A stretch of DNA of 64,000 nucleotides from Streptomyces sp. f51 (GTDB taxonomy: Bacteria; Actinomycetota; Actinomycetes; Streptomycetales; Streptomycetaceae): contig NZ_CP149798.1 in assembly GCF_037940415.1 (NCBI RefSeq), positions 4,249,001-4,313,000 of the forward strand, in the 5' to 3' direction. Below, piece by piece: positions 54,165 to 61,508 of the stretch (position 1 is its first letter; each line of letters begins with the position of its first letter). Under the pieces are notes generated by a model, which worked only from the letters and a program-made list of their open reading frames with translations, searched no databases and was not told the origin of the DNA. The translations under genes and the position numbers were made by a program.

Positions 54165-54935
54165 TCACACCTCCCAGGTGACGAAGCCCTTGGTGCCGCT
54201 GATCTGCGACATGCCCGAATAGACGGTCCCGTCGGCGTCGGGCGCGATCTTCCAGTCGCCGTCCAGCCAGCGCAGCGTCACCGAGGCGGTGCCGTAGGCG
54301 TTCTTGCCGGGGACCCGGACGACGAACATCACGGTCGACTTCTCCTTGTCGTACGACAGGACGGTGAAGCCCGCGTAGCCGCCCCCGTCGGGTTCGCCCG
54401 AGGTCGGCCTGTCGCCCGCCGCCGTACGGGTCGCGACGAGTGCGTCGCGACCCGCGCCGGGGACGACCTGCCGGTCGACGACCTTCCGCCAGCCCGGGTA
54501 GCTCAGATGGTCGGTGATGGAGTGGGCGGCCATGACGGAGCCCATCGGCGTGTGGGCGAAGCAGGACCAGACCGGTCCGTCGAACGTGAGCGGGCCCGTC
54601 GTCCTGGAGACCGGCACCAGGCCCGTTCCGTCGGCCTTCCACGTGAAGTCCTTCGGGGCCCGGGTGGGCTTGGCCTGGTCGCTGTCGTCGGTGCGGCAGC
54701 CGGCGGGGCGGGTGTCCGGCCGGCCGCCGCGGTCCCGGTCCGTGTCCGCGGACGGGACGGTCCTGTCGTCGCCCGACGCGTTCGCCGGTGCCCGGCCGCC
54801 TCCGCCGATCATCGTGAAACCGGCGAGCACGAGCAGCACCAGCAGGAAGCCGGCCGACAGGATCCAGCCCCGCTGCTGCCAGAACGGCTGTTCCCACTCC
54901 CCGCTGCCCCCTTGGGGCCGACCGGAGTTCAGCAT
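54165..54935 (-). CDS. Single-pass membrane protein with VirB8-like domain
   Basis: A 256-residue protein: a short cytoplasmic N-terminus, one membrane segment (ILSAGFLLVLLVLAGFTMIGGG, about 25-46), a charged linker and an extracytoplasmic domain. Motifs FTWKADGTGLVPVSRTTGPL, GSVMAAHSITDHLSYPGW, TVMFVVRVPGK and ASVTLRWLDGDWKIA resemble the NTF2-like fold of VirB8/TcpC, which bridges the inner membrane pore and the outside. Sequence identity to VirB8 is not visible; the call rests on topology and position between the pilin and VirB6-like genes. Confidence 0.7.
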   Translation of the reverse strand: MLNSGRPQGGSGEWEQPFWQQRGWILSAGFLLVLLVLAGFTMIGGGGRAPANASGDDRTVPSADTDRDRGGRPDTRPAGCRTDDSDQAKPTRAPKDFTWKADGTGLVPVSRTTGPLTFDGPVWSCFAHTPMGSVMAAHSITDHLSYPGWRKVVDRQVVPGAGRDALVATRTAAGDRPTSGEPDGGGYAGFTVLSYDKEKSTVMFVVRVPGKNAYGTASVTLRWLDGDWKIAPDADGTVYSGMSQISGTKGFVTWEV

Positions 54936-54974
54936 GGTTGCGCTCCCTTCGCTCAGGCTCTGACAGGGCGTCGG

Positions 54975-55274
54975 TCAGGCGAACACGAAGGTGACGACGG
55001 GGCCCGCGGTGGCCACCAGGACACAGCCGCCGAGCACCATGCCGAGGCGGCCCATGTGCTCGGAGCCCTCGCCGCGGCGCATCGAGATCGCCATCATGGC
55101 GCCGGTGATGAGCACGCCCGCGACACCCGCCGCGGTGCCCGCCCAGGCGAGGATGCCGAGGACGGTGTCGACCTTGCCGGTCAGCGCGCCCGGCGCGTCA
55201 CGGTTGGGGTCGGGGATCTTCCCGTCCGCCAGATAGACGTACTGATGGGCCTGGGCTGCTATCGCCTTGAACAT
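54975..55274 (-). CDS. VirB2-like pilin subunit, copy 2
   Basis: A 99-residue protein with two membrane helices (VLGILAWAGTAAGVAGVLITGAM and MVLGGCVLVATAGPVVTFVF) joined by a short charged loop (RRGEGSEHMGR). That topology is standard for TrbC/VirB2 pilins. It is clearly paralogous to the protein at 55614-55871 (shared VLGI-AW, TAAGVAG, GE-EH and MVLG-CV-ATAGP). It has a longer N-terminus (FKAIAAQAHQYVYLADGKIPDP) with no obvious signal peptide. ATG at 55274 has GGGGAGA upstream. Confidence 0.8.
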   Translation of the reverse strand: MFKAIAAQAHQYVYLADGKIPDPNRDAPGALTGKVDTVLGILAWAGTAAGVAGVLITGAMMAISMRRGEGSEHMGRLGMVLGGCVLVATAGPVVTFVFA

Positions 55275-55340
55275 GCTGTCTCCCCGATATGGCCGGCGGC
55301 TCGCGCGTCCTTCGTGGACGCCCGCGGAACTCGCCGGAGC

Positions 55341-55400
55341 TGAGCGGCACGTGCTCGGTACGAGCGGTACCTGCTTGCCGTGAGCGGTACTTGAGGGCGA
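55341..55400 (-). promoter_or_regulatory. Three 20-bp direct repeats (iteron-like) upstream of pilin 2
   Basis: GAGCGGCACGTG, GAGCGGTACCTG and GAGCGGTACTTG start at 55342, 55362 and 55382, an exact 20-bp period. They lie 67-127 bp upstream of the pilin-2 start and downstream of the U-tract terminator, so they sit in a new promoter region for the main secretion genes. The period of about two helical turns puts all three copies on one DNA face. Confidence 0.6.
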
Positions 55401-55564
55401 TGAGGATCCGTGGGACGCCCTGTGTTTCCCGGTGCACAGTGAGCTTGGCGACTTCCGTGGGCCGAGGCCAAGCGATGTGGGAGACCAGCACCTGTCGGTG
55501 ACGTGTCCGTGACAGACGGGAAGAGACCGTCATGAAATACGAGGTGGGGGACCCGGAAAAAAGC

Positions 55565-55594
55565 TGAGACACCATCAGATGAGATGGTGTCTCA
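55565..55594 (-). terminator. Intrinsic U-tract terminator after pilin 1
   Basis: Perfect 12-bp stem TGAGACACCATC (55565-55576) / GATGGTGTCTCA (55583-55594), 6-base loop. Read on the minus strand it is followed at once by GCTTTTTTCC. A stem plus U-run is a classic factor-independent terminator and rare in such GC-rich genomes. It ends the two-gene transcript of the DUF6668-type and pilin-1 genes 20 bp after the pilin-1 stop. Confidence 0.88.
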
Positions 55595-55613
55595 GGAGAC
55601 GTACGGGCGTGGG

Positions 55614-55871
55614 TCAGAGGACGAAACCGACGATCGGGCCCGCCGTGGCGCCGATGACACAGGCGCCGAGCACCATCAGGAACTGGTTCAAGTGCTCTTC
55701 GAACTCACCTGACTTGACGGCCAGGGCCATCCGCGAGCCCACGATCATCAGGCCCGCCACACCGGCGGCCGTGACGAGCCAGGCGATGATGCCGAGGACG
55801 AAGTCGAGCTGGTGGGTGACCTCCGCCTGCACGGCCAGCGGGGTGGCGGCGAGCGTGTGCAGGGCGGTCAT
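55614..55871 (-). CDS. VirB2-like pilin subunit, copy 1
   Basis: An 85-residue protein with two membrane helices (DFVLGIIAWLVTAAGVAGLMIVG and LMVLGACVIGATAGPIVGFVL) around a short loop (AVKSGEFEEHLNQ). It is a paralogue of the 99-residue protein at 54975-55274. A short N-terminus with TPLAVQAEVTHQ resembles a cleavable leader. ATG at 55871 overlaps the stop of the upstream gene by four bases and has GGAAGGACC upstream. The strong terminator just after it suggests that it is expressed apart from the rest of the machinery. Confidence 0.8.
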   Translation of the reverse strand: MTALHTLAATPLAVQAEVTHQLDFVLGIIAWLVTAAGVAGLMIVGSRMALAVKSGEFEEHLNQFLMVLGACVIGATAGPIVGFVL

Positions 55872-56482
55872 GGCGCGGTCCTTCCGGTGAGCCGGGCCAG
55901 GGCGGCCGCCTCGCGCGGCAGCGGTCCGTCGAGGTCGCCGGTGCGCCACGCGGGCATCCACGGCACCCGGTAGACGTCGATGACGGAGTTGATCACCTTG
56001 ATGCGCTGGGTGAGTTGACGCGGCAGCCGGCCGGGCGCGTCCGCGACCAGCACGATGGCGTCGAGGTCGAGTCCCGGCGGGGCGTCGCCGCGGCGGAAGA
56101 TGTCCAAGGTGTGCGACACGGCGTCCAGGCCCGCCGCGTGCGTACGCCCGACGAGCAGGACCGAGGCCGGCTCGCCCCGGTCCGGCCGGGGCCAGTCGCG
56201 GCCCGCGTCATGGCCGCCGAAGACGGTGGCGAGCGTGGAGGAGCCGGCCCCGCCGTGCGTGGCTATCCACGAGAACTGCCGTACGCGCGGAGCGGGTCGG
56301 CGCTCCTCCTCGTACCGCCGCGGCGGCTGTTCCGCCTCTCGGACCGCCCCGCGGATCCATATCCCGGGCCCGTCCGGTGTGCCCGGCCCGCGTGGCTCGT
56401 GCTCGTGCGGCAGCGCGCCGCCCCTCCCGCGCACGGCCGCGTCCGCGTCGGCCCGCACCGCCACCCCCTCGATCCCCTGCAT
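55868..56482 (-). CDS. MinD/ParA-like DUF6668-type protein
   Basis: A 204-residue soluble protein. The deviant P-loop-like HGGAGSSTLATVFGG near residue 75 and DAIVLVADAPGRLPRQL near residue 155 resemble MinD/ParA-type NTPases; ASVLLVGRTHAAGLDAV and DVYRVPWMPAWRTGDLDG complete a pattern I associate with actinobacterial DUF6668. The usual signature Lys of the P-loop is absent (GSST), so ATP hydrolysis is doubtful. The first 60 residues are charged and poorly ordered. It is the first gene of the minus-strand set, which points to a regulatory or positioning role for the machine. Confidence 0.65.
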   Translation of the reverse strand: MQGIEGVAVRADADAAVRGRGGALPHEHEPRGPGTPDGPGIWIRGAVREAEQPPRRYEEERRPAPRVRQFSWIATHGGAGSSTLATVFGGHDAGRDWPRPDRGEPASVLLVGRTHAAGLDAVSHTLDIFRRGDAPPGLDLDAIVLVADAPGRLPRQLTQRIKVINSVIDVYRVPWMPAWRTGDLDGPLPREAAALARLTGRTAP

Positions 56483-56653
56483 GGGTCCTCTCCCCTCGTC
56501 GGTGCGCCGATCCTCCCGGTGCGCGGGGGAGTTGGGTAACGGGGCGTGAGTTCCTGGGACGAGCCTGTGACGCCGCGGTGACGCGGGAATCGGGTGGGAA
56601 CGGAGAGACTCGACTGCATGTACACGACCGGAACATGAGGCTGAGGGGGGCCG
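56483..56653. promoter_or_regulatory. Divergent promoter region of the secretion locus
   Basis: The 171 bp separates the DUF6668-type gene (-) from the transglycosylase/peptidase gene (+). It should hold both promoters. Two GTGACGC elements (56567 and 56579 region) are the only repeats that I can point to; no -10/-35 pair is convincing. Confidence 0.5.
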
Positions 56654-57688
56654 ATGTCCAACGGGGGCGGGTCCACCATGACCTGGGTCGTCGGCGGCTG
56701 TCTGGCCGCCGTGATGATGCCGGTGGTCATGATGGTCGCGGTGAGCGGAGCGTCGAGCGAGGAGGATCCGGGACCGGGTGCGGGCGGGGGCCTGAAGAAC
56801 GGTTCCGTGCCGCAGAGTTACGTTCCCTGGGTGCTCAAGGCGGGCGCCATGTGCGACGTCATCAAGCCGGCCGTCATCGCCGCGCAGATCGAGGCCGAGT
56901 CGGGCTGGAACCCCGAGGCCCGCTCTCCGGTGGGTGCCGAGGGGCTGTCGCAGTTCATGCCGGGGACCTGGCCGAACTGGGGCAGGGACGACGACGGCAA
57001 CGGCCGGGCGTCGCCCTTCGACCCCGGTGACGCGATCATGGCCCAGGGCCGCTACGACTGCGCGCTCGCCAAGACGGTCGAGGGGTACAAGAACCGCGGC
57101 GAGGCGAGCGGTGAGACGCTCGACCTCGCGCTCGCCGCCTACAACGCGGGCCCCGGAGCGATCCACCAGTACCACGGCATGCCGCCGTACACCGAGACCC
57201 GGAACTACGTCGCCCGCATCAAGTCCCTGATACCCAAGTACGCGTCGGTGGACGATCCGCCGGGAAAGATCCCCGCCGGGCAGGAACTGGCGATGCCGAT
57301 CGCCGGAAACCCGCCCGTGACCTCGCCGTTCGGCATGCGCATGCACCCGATCCTGCACGTCTACAAGCTGCACACCGGCATCGACTTCGGCGCCGCGGCG
57401 GGTACGCCGTTCAGGGCGGCCCGGGACGGCACCGTCACCTTCGCGGGCTGGTCCAACGGATACGGCAACCGTGTGGTCATCTCGCACGGGACCATCAACG
57501 GGGACAGGATCTCGACGACGTACAACCACATGCGGAGCCTCAGCGTTCACGTGGGCCAGCACGTGCAGGTCGGCCAGCAGGTCGGCGAGGTGGGTTCCAC
57601 CGGCTACTCGACGGGGCCGCACGCCCACTTCGAGGTTCAGCAGAACGGCACGTACGTGGATCCGGCACCCTGGCTGGGACTGAAGTGA
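56654..57688 (+). CDS. Transglycosylase / M23 endopeptidase (VirB1-like)
   Basis: A 344-residue wall-cutting enzyme with one N-terminal membrane segment (WVVGGCLAAVMMPVVMMVAV, 11-30). The SLT-type transglycosylase domain is at about 60-195, with E82 in EAESGWNP as catalytic acid and GLSQFMPGTW plus AYNAGPG as the other motifs. An M23 metallopeptidase domain is at about 215-340, with H231, HTGIDF (H240, D244) and HAHF (H323, H325) as zinc and catalytic residues. Such double enzymes open the wall for Gram-positive type IV systems. ATG at 56654 has GAGGGGGGCC upstream. It is first in a three-gene plus-strand operon. Confidence 0.88.
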   Translation: MSNGGGSTMTWVVGGCLAAVMMPVVMMVAVSGASSEEDPGPGAGGGLKNGSVPQSYVPWVLKAGAMCDVIKPAVIAAQIEAESGWNPEARSPVGAEGLSQFMPGTWPNWGRDDDGNGRASPFDPGDAIMAQGRYDCALAKTVEGYKNRGEASGETLDLALAAYNAGPGAIHQYHGMPPYTETRNYVARIKSLIPKYASVDDPPGKIPAGQELAMPIAGNPPVTSPFGMRMHPILHVYKLHTGIDFGAAAGTPFRAARDGTVTFAGWSNGYGNRVVISHGTINGDRISTTYNHMRSLSVHVGQHVQVGQQVGEVGSTGYSTGPHAHFEVQQNGTYVDPAPWLGLK

Positions 57689-57702
57689 GGAGGGAGGCGA
57701 GG

Positions 57703-58458
57703 ATGAGGACGACACGGGGGACGGCGGTCCGTGCCCGGACGCGCGGAAAGAGGTTCGCCGCACTGGCGGTCGTGTCCGTCACCGGGATCCTGACGTTGAC
57801 GGGCTGTGGCCTGCGGGACCATCGTGAAGACGTGGGCGTTCCGGGTTCGTCGCCCTCCGCGGTGCCGTCCGTGGCGCCGAAGGCGTCCCTCCCTCCGGGC
57901 AGGGCGCTGGGCGCGGACGCACACGTGCCGAGCCCGTCGGGTGTCGACGGGACGGACGCTACGGAAGTATCGGAGGCGTGGGCGGAGGTGGCGTACGGCT
58001 ATGACACGAAGTACGACTACGGTCCCCACGACGCCATGCTGCGTTCCGCCCGCTGGCTGACCCCGGCCAAGGCCGCGTCCGAACGGTCGTACCACCCCGC
58101 GAGCGGGGCGGGCGCCGAGTGGAACTCCTGGGCCGGGCACCGGGCCTGGACCACGGTGAAGGTGACCGCGGACGACGACGCCGACGGTCCCGCCGACACG
58201 GCGGTCCTCGCCTACCGAGCGCTGTTCGTGGACGGCACCGCCCACGGCCGTGACGGCTGGACGGGCACGGGTCCGCGCGCGAACGTCTACCTCAAGCTCA
58301 CCCGGGCGGGTGGCGGCCGTCCCTGGCACGTCGCCGAGGTGACGACCGTGGAGGCGGCCGACCCGCCGCCCCTGCCGTCGCCCTCCGAGCCCGCGCTCTC
58401 ATCGTCGCCCCCGGCCTCGATGCCGTCCCCGACTCCGTCCTCGATCACCCCTTCGTGA
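57703..58458 (+). CDS. Lipoprotein with NTF2-like domain
   Basis: A 251-residue lipoprotein: Arg-rich N-terminus, hydrophobic segment and lipobox LTGC near residue 35. After a Ser/Pro linker, TEVSEAWAEVAYGYDTKYDYGPHDAMLRSARWLTPAKA and TTVKVTADDDADGP...AYRALFVDGT...LKLTRAGGGRPWHVAEV (helices, then strands) resemble the NTF2-like fold of conjugation proteins such as TcpC/VirB8. The last 30 residues are Pro/Ser-rich. ATG at 57703 follows GGAGGGAGGCGAGG; a GTG at 57685 overlaps the previous stop and is possible. It is probably a surface part of the secretion complex. Confidence 0.72.
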   Translation: MRTTRGTAVRARTRGKRFAALAVVSVTGILTLTGCGLRDHREDVGVPGSSPSAVPSVAPKASLPPGRALGADAHVPSPSGVDGTDATEVSEAWAEVAYGYDTKYDYGPHDAMLRSARWLTPAKAASERSYHPASGAGAEWNSWAGHRAWTTVKVTADDDADGPADTAVLAYRALFVDGTAHGRDGWTGTGPRANVYLKLTRAGGGRPWHVAEVTTVEAADPPPLPSPSEPALSSSPPASMPSPTPSSITPS

Positions 58459-58466
58459 GGGAACCG

Positions 58467-60812
58467 ATGTCTCGACTCAGCCGCGAACAGAAGCGGGAAC
58501 TCAAGCGGCAGCGCTCGGCGGCCGGTGCCGGAGGGCAGCCGGCCGCGGGGACGACGCCGATCGAGGTGCACGTACCGGCGTCCGCGGACGCGGTGGCGGG
58601 GGCCGCTGCGCCCGGTGCCGCGGGGGCGCGGGGCTGTGCCACGGTCGGCGGGATGCCGGTCGTGGCCGCGCACGGCGAGACGGTCCAGGGCGCGATCCTG
58701 GGCTACCTCCACCGCCTCGCACTCGCCACCGGTCACCCGGTCCTGGCCAGCATCCACGACGAACGCATCGGCTACGTCGTACCGCTCCAGGTGCACGTCG
58801 ACGGCTCCAGCCGCTACACGGCGGAACCGGTCCGCGTGGCACCCCCCGCCCACCACCAGCCTGTCCCGCCCCAGTCCCCGGGCGGCGGCACACAGCACGG
58901 GGCTCCCCGGCAAGCGGCTCCGGAGCACCGGGCCTCGGACAGCGGCGCGCAGCACCGGGCTCCGCGGCCCCAGTCCCCGGACCAGGGAGCACAGCACCGG
59001 GCCCCGCAGCGAGCGACCCCGGAGCACCGGCCGCAGCCGCAGGCTCCGGACCGGCACCCGCAGGCGCCCGTTCAGGAACAGCGCTCGGGCTACGGGGCCG
59101 AGGAGCACCCGCGATCCCCGGCTCAGGAGCACCCGCGATCCCCGGCTCAGGAGCACCCGCGGTCCCCGGCGCTGGAGCACCCGCGGCGCCCGTCCGGCGA
59201 GGTTCCGCAGGCGCCGGTCCAGGGGCCACCGCAGCCGCCGGCTCAGCGGCGCCCGGAGGAGCCGGCCGCTCCGCTCCCGTCCGTTCCGGTGTCCGCCGAG
59301 GCACCCGCTCCGGCCGCTCCGCGCCGGGACAAGGCGACGTACGTCCTGCGCGCGGTGCCGGAACCCGGAGGGCCGGTTCGGGCACCGGAGAGTGGCGTTC
59401 CCGCGACCCCGGCGGCGAGGCCCGAGGCGGCACCAGCGCCCGTACACCCGCCCACGGGGCGGCCCGCGCCCGAGCCGCCGGCGCGCCCGGAGTTCGCTCC
59501 GCAGCCGCGGCCCGCGCCGGAACCCGCGGTGACGGCGGAGTTCGTCCCGCATCCGGTGCCGGAGCCGCCCCTCGTCCCGGAGTCGCGGCCGACGCCGGTC
59601 CGCGGGCCGGAGCAGGCGGAGTACGTGCCGCACCCGGTGCCCGAGCCGCCGATGCGCCCCGAGCCGCCGATGCGCCCCGAGCCGCAGCCCGCGCCCGTGC
59701 GTCGGTCCGAGCCCGCGGTGACCGCCGAGTTCGTGCCGCAGCTGCCGCAGTCTCAGCCCGCGCTGTCGGCTCCCTCCGTGGAAGTGCCCGCGTCGGCGCC
59801 CGCTCCCGCGGCCATGGGTGAGCCGGTGTTTCCTGCCGACGGCACCGGCCCGGCGGGCGAGGGTTCCGTCCCGGGAGCCGATCAGGCGCCCCCGGCCGAG
59901 CAGCCCGCCGCACCCGGTACTCCCACGCCGTCCACCTTCGTGCTGCGGGCGGTGCCGGAACCGAGGCCGTTGCCCGGGGCCGCGTCGACGCGTGTCCTGC
60001 GGGCGGTGCCGGAGTCGGCGGCCCCCGCGGTGTCCGCCCCGACGGGCGCGTTCGGCCCGGCTCCGGTGACCGGGGCCACCCCGGAGCCGAAGCCCGCCCG
60101 CGAAGCACAGGCCCCTGCCCCGGCGTCGGCGCCCGCCCCCGAAGCGCAGGCTCCCGCTCCGGAGCGGAAGCCCGTGTCCGCGATGGAGGCCCTGTCACTG
60201 CTGGGTCCTGAGCCGGAACCGGACCCGAAGCCCACTCCCGCCCGCGGGTTCGACGCCGTGGCCGAGGCGGTCCTCGGGGCCGGTCCCCAGGGGCCGGCCC
60301 CGGAACGGGACCCCGCGTCGGCGTTCCTCGCGGAGCCCGTCGCGCGGATCAACGAGGCCGTGAAGATGGGCCGGATCGAGGCCGCCGCGGGCATGGCGGA
60401 GCGCGCGGTCACCGAGGCGGCCCACTCGCTGGGCCAGGAACACCCCGAGGTGCTGAAGCTGCGCGAACTGACCGCGTACATCGCCTACTTGGCCGGTGAC
60501 GCGCTCAGGTCGTTCCATCTGTCGCTGGACCTCGCGAGGGTCCGCAGGCGCCACCGCGACACCGGTGCGGCCTACGGCAACGTGCAGAGCGCGGCCGCCG
60601 CGTGGCGTGCCGTCCGCGACCCCCTCCAGGGTCTGCACCTGGGACGCGATCTGATCGGACTGTGGACCGAGCTCGCGGCCGACGACGGCCCCGCCGCCGA
60701 CGACCTCGAACAGCTCGAATCGGCCCGCACCCGCATGGCCCGCCTCGCGGAACGCGCCCGCGTCGCGGCCGAGAACCCGTACACCCGGACGCCCCGCGCC
60801 CACGGCGAGTGA
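58467..60812 (+). CDS. Proline-rich protein with C-terminal TPR-like domain
   Basis: A 781-residue protein without signal peptide. The first ~120 residues form a small domain (HGETVQGAILGYLHRLALATGHPVLASIHDERIGYVVPLQVHVDG). Residues ~130-600 are a Pro/Ala/Glu-rich region with repeats of EHPRSPAQ and PEPPMRPE. The C-terminal ~170 residues (EAVKMGRIEAAAGMAERAVTEAAHSLGQEHPEVLKLRELTAYIAYLAGDAL) form TPR-like helical pairs, usual for protein-protein contact. ATG at 58467 has GAGGGAACC upstream; a GTG at 58455 overlaps the previous stop. The long flexible part could span the wall or act as a scaffold; its function is unknown. Confidence 0.75.
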   Translation: MSRLSREQKRELKRQRSAAGAGGQPAAGTTPIEVHVPASADAVAGAAAPGAAGARGCATVGGMPVVAAHGETVQGAILGYLHRLALATGHPVLASIHDERIGYVVPLQVHVDGSSRYTAEPVRVAPPAHHQPVPPQSPGGGTQHGAPRQAAPEHRASDSGAQHRAPRPQSPDQGAQHRAPQRATPEHRPQPQAPDRHPQAPVQEQRSGYGAEEHPRSPAQEHPRSPAQEHPRSPALEHPRRPSGEVPQAPVQGPPQPPAQRRPEEPAAPLPSVPVSAEAPAPAAPRRDKATYVLRAVPEPGGPVRAPESGVPATPAARPEAAPAPVHPPTGRPAPEPPARPEFAPQPRPAPEPAVTAEFVPHPVPEPPLVPESRPTPVRGPEQAEYVPHPVPEPPMRPEPPMRPEPQPAPVRRSEPAVTAEFVPQLPQSQPALSAPSVEVPASAPAPAAMGEPVFPADGTGPAGEGSVPGADQAPPAEQPAAPGTPTPSTFVLRAVPEPRPLPGAASTRVLRAVPESAAPAVSAPTGAFGPAPVTGATPEPKPAREAQAPAPASAPAPEAQAPAPERKPVSAMEALSLLGPEPEPDPKPTPARGFDAVAEAVLGAGPQGPAPERDPASAFLAEPVARINEAVKMGRIEAAAGMAERAVTEAAHSLGQEHPEVLKLRELTAYIAYLAGDALRSFHLSLDLARVRRRHRDTGAAYGNVQSAAAAWRAVRDPLQGLHLGRDLIGLWTELAADDGPAADDLEQLESARTRMARLAERARVAAENPYTRTPRAHGE
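59101..59184 (+). repeat. 24-bp coding repeat (EHPRSPAQ)
   Basis: AGGAGCACCCGCGATCCCCG units start at 59101, 59125 and 59149, with a diverged copy at 59173, an exact 24-bp period encoding eight residues. Confidence 0.88.
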
Positions 60813-60817
60813 GGAAC

Positions 60818-60845
60818 GGCGCCCCCGCACGGAGCCGGGGGCGCC
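60818..60845. terminator. Hairpin at right end of the secretion locus
   Basis: Perfect 10-bp stem GGCGCCCCCG (60818-60827) / CGGGGGCGCC (60836-60845), 8-base loop, between the TPR-protein gene (+) and the VOC gene (-). Confidence 0.7.
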
Positions 60846-60872
60846 GAGCGCCGAAGGGGGGAGCGCAGGGCG

Positions 60873-61355
60873 TCAGTGGACGCAGAACTCGTTCCCCTCG
60901 GGGTCCGTCATCACGGTCCACGCCCCCGCCGGTTCCCTCACCTCGCGCAGCACGCTCGCCCCGAGCGCCGTCAGCCGCGCGACCTCGTCGGCGCGGCGGC
61001 CCTCGCCGGGGTGCAGGTCGAGGTGGAGCCGGTTCTTCTCCGTCTTCGGCTCGGGAACCCGCTGGAACAGCAGCCGCCGCCCGAGGCCGGTGCCGCTCTC
61101 CTGGTCGTACGGGTCCTCGGGATGCCGTACGGCGATCAGGTCCCGGAACGCCGGACGGCCGTGGAAGCCGACGGTGGCCTCGGCCGGAAGCGCGCCGAGG
61201 CTCAGCAGCCGCTCGACGAGGGCGCTGTTGTCCTCGGCCGTGTAACCGAGCGCGGCGGACCAGAAGTCGGCCTGCGCGTGCGGATCGGCGGAGTCGATGA
61301 CGAGCTTCCAGTGGACGGGTGCGGTTGCGGGCGCGGGCTCGGGAGTCGGCGTCAT
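60873..61355 (-). CDS. VOC (glyoxalase/bleomycin-resistance) superfamily protein
   Basis: A 160-residue protein with two beta-alpha-beta-beta-beta units. VHWKLVIDSADPHAQADFWSAALGY starts the first and NRLHLDLHPGEGRRADEVARLTALGA the second; VMTDPEGNEFCVH is the normal C-terminal end of the fold with a metal-binding Glu. The metal set and substrate are unknown; many Streptomyces paralogues exist. ATG at 61355 is used; no clear ribosome site is seen. Confidence 0.8.
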   Translation of the reverse strand: MTPTPEPAPATAPVHWKLVIDSADPHAQADFWSAALGYTAEDNSALVERLLSLGALPAEATVGFHGRPAFRDLIAVRHPEDPYDQESGTGLGRRLLFQRVPEPKTEKNRLHLDLHPGEGRRADEVARLTALGASVLREVREPAGAWTVMTDPEGNEFCVH

Positions 61356-61448
61356 GGGCCACTCATAGTGCTTGCACGACCGGGCGGGCAAGGTCACTCG
61401 CCGGGGCCGGTCCCCATGTCGTACGGGAAGTCGTACGGGTCGTACGAC

Positions 61449-61497
61449 ACGAAGGGGCGGCCGCGCCGGGTCATCCCCGGCGCGGCCGCCCCTTCGT
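61449..61497. terminator. Perfect 22-bp hairpin
   Basis: Arms 61449-61470 and 61476-61497 are exact reverse complements (CCCGGCGCGGCCGCCCC within the right arm) with a 5-base loop. It lies at the 3' end of the RarD gene, just before the VOC gene, on the same strand. Confidence 0.85.
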
Positions 61498-61508
61498 CCA
61501 CTCGTCCG

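Noticed and set aside
42600..60812. Integrated conjugative element with att sites
   Set aside because: No integrase, relaxase, excisionase, tRNA gene or matching terminal direct repeats could be found, so only a type IV-like locus is claimed.
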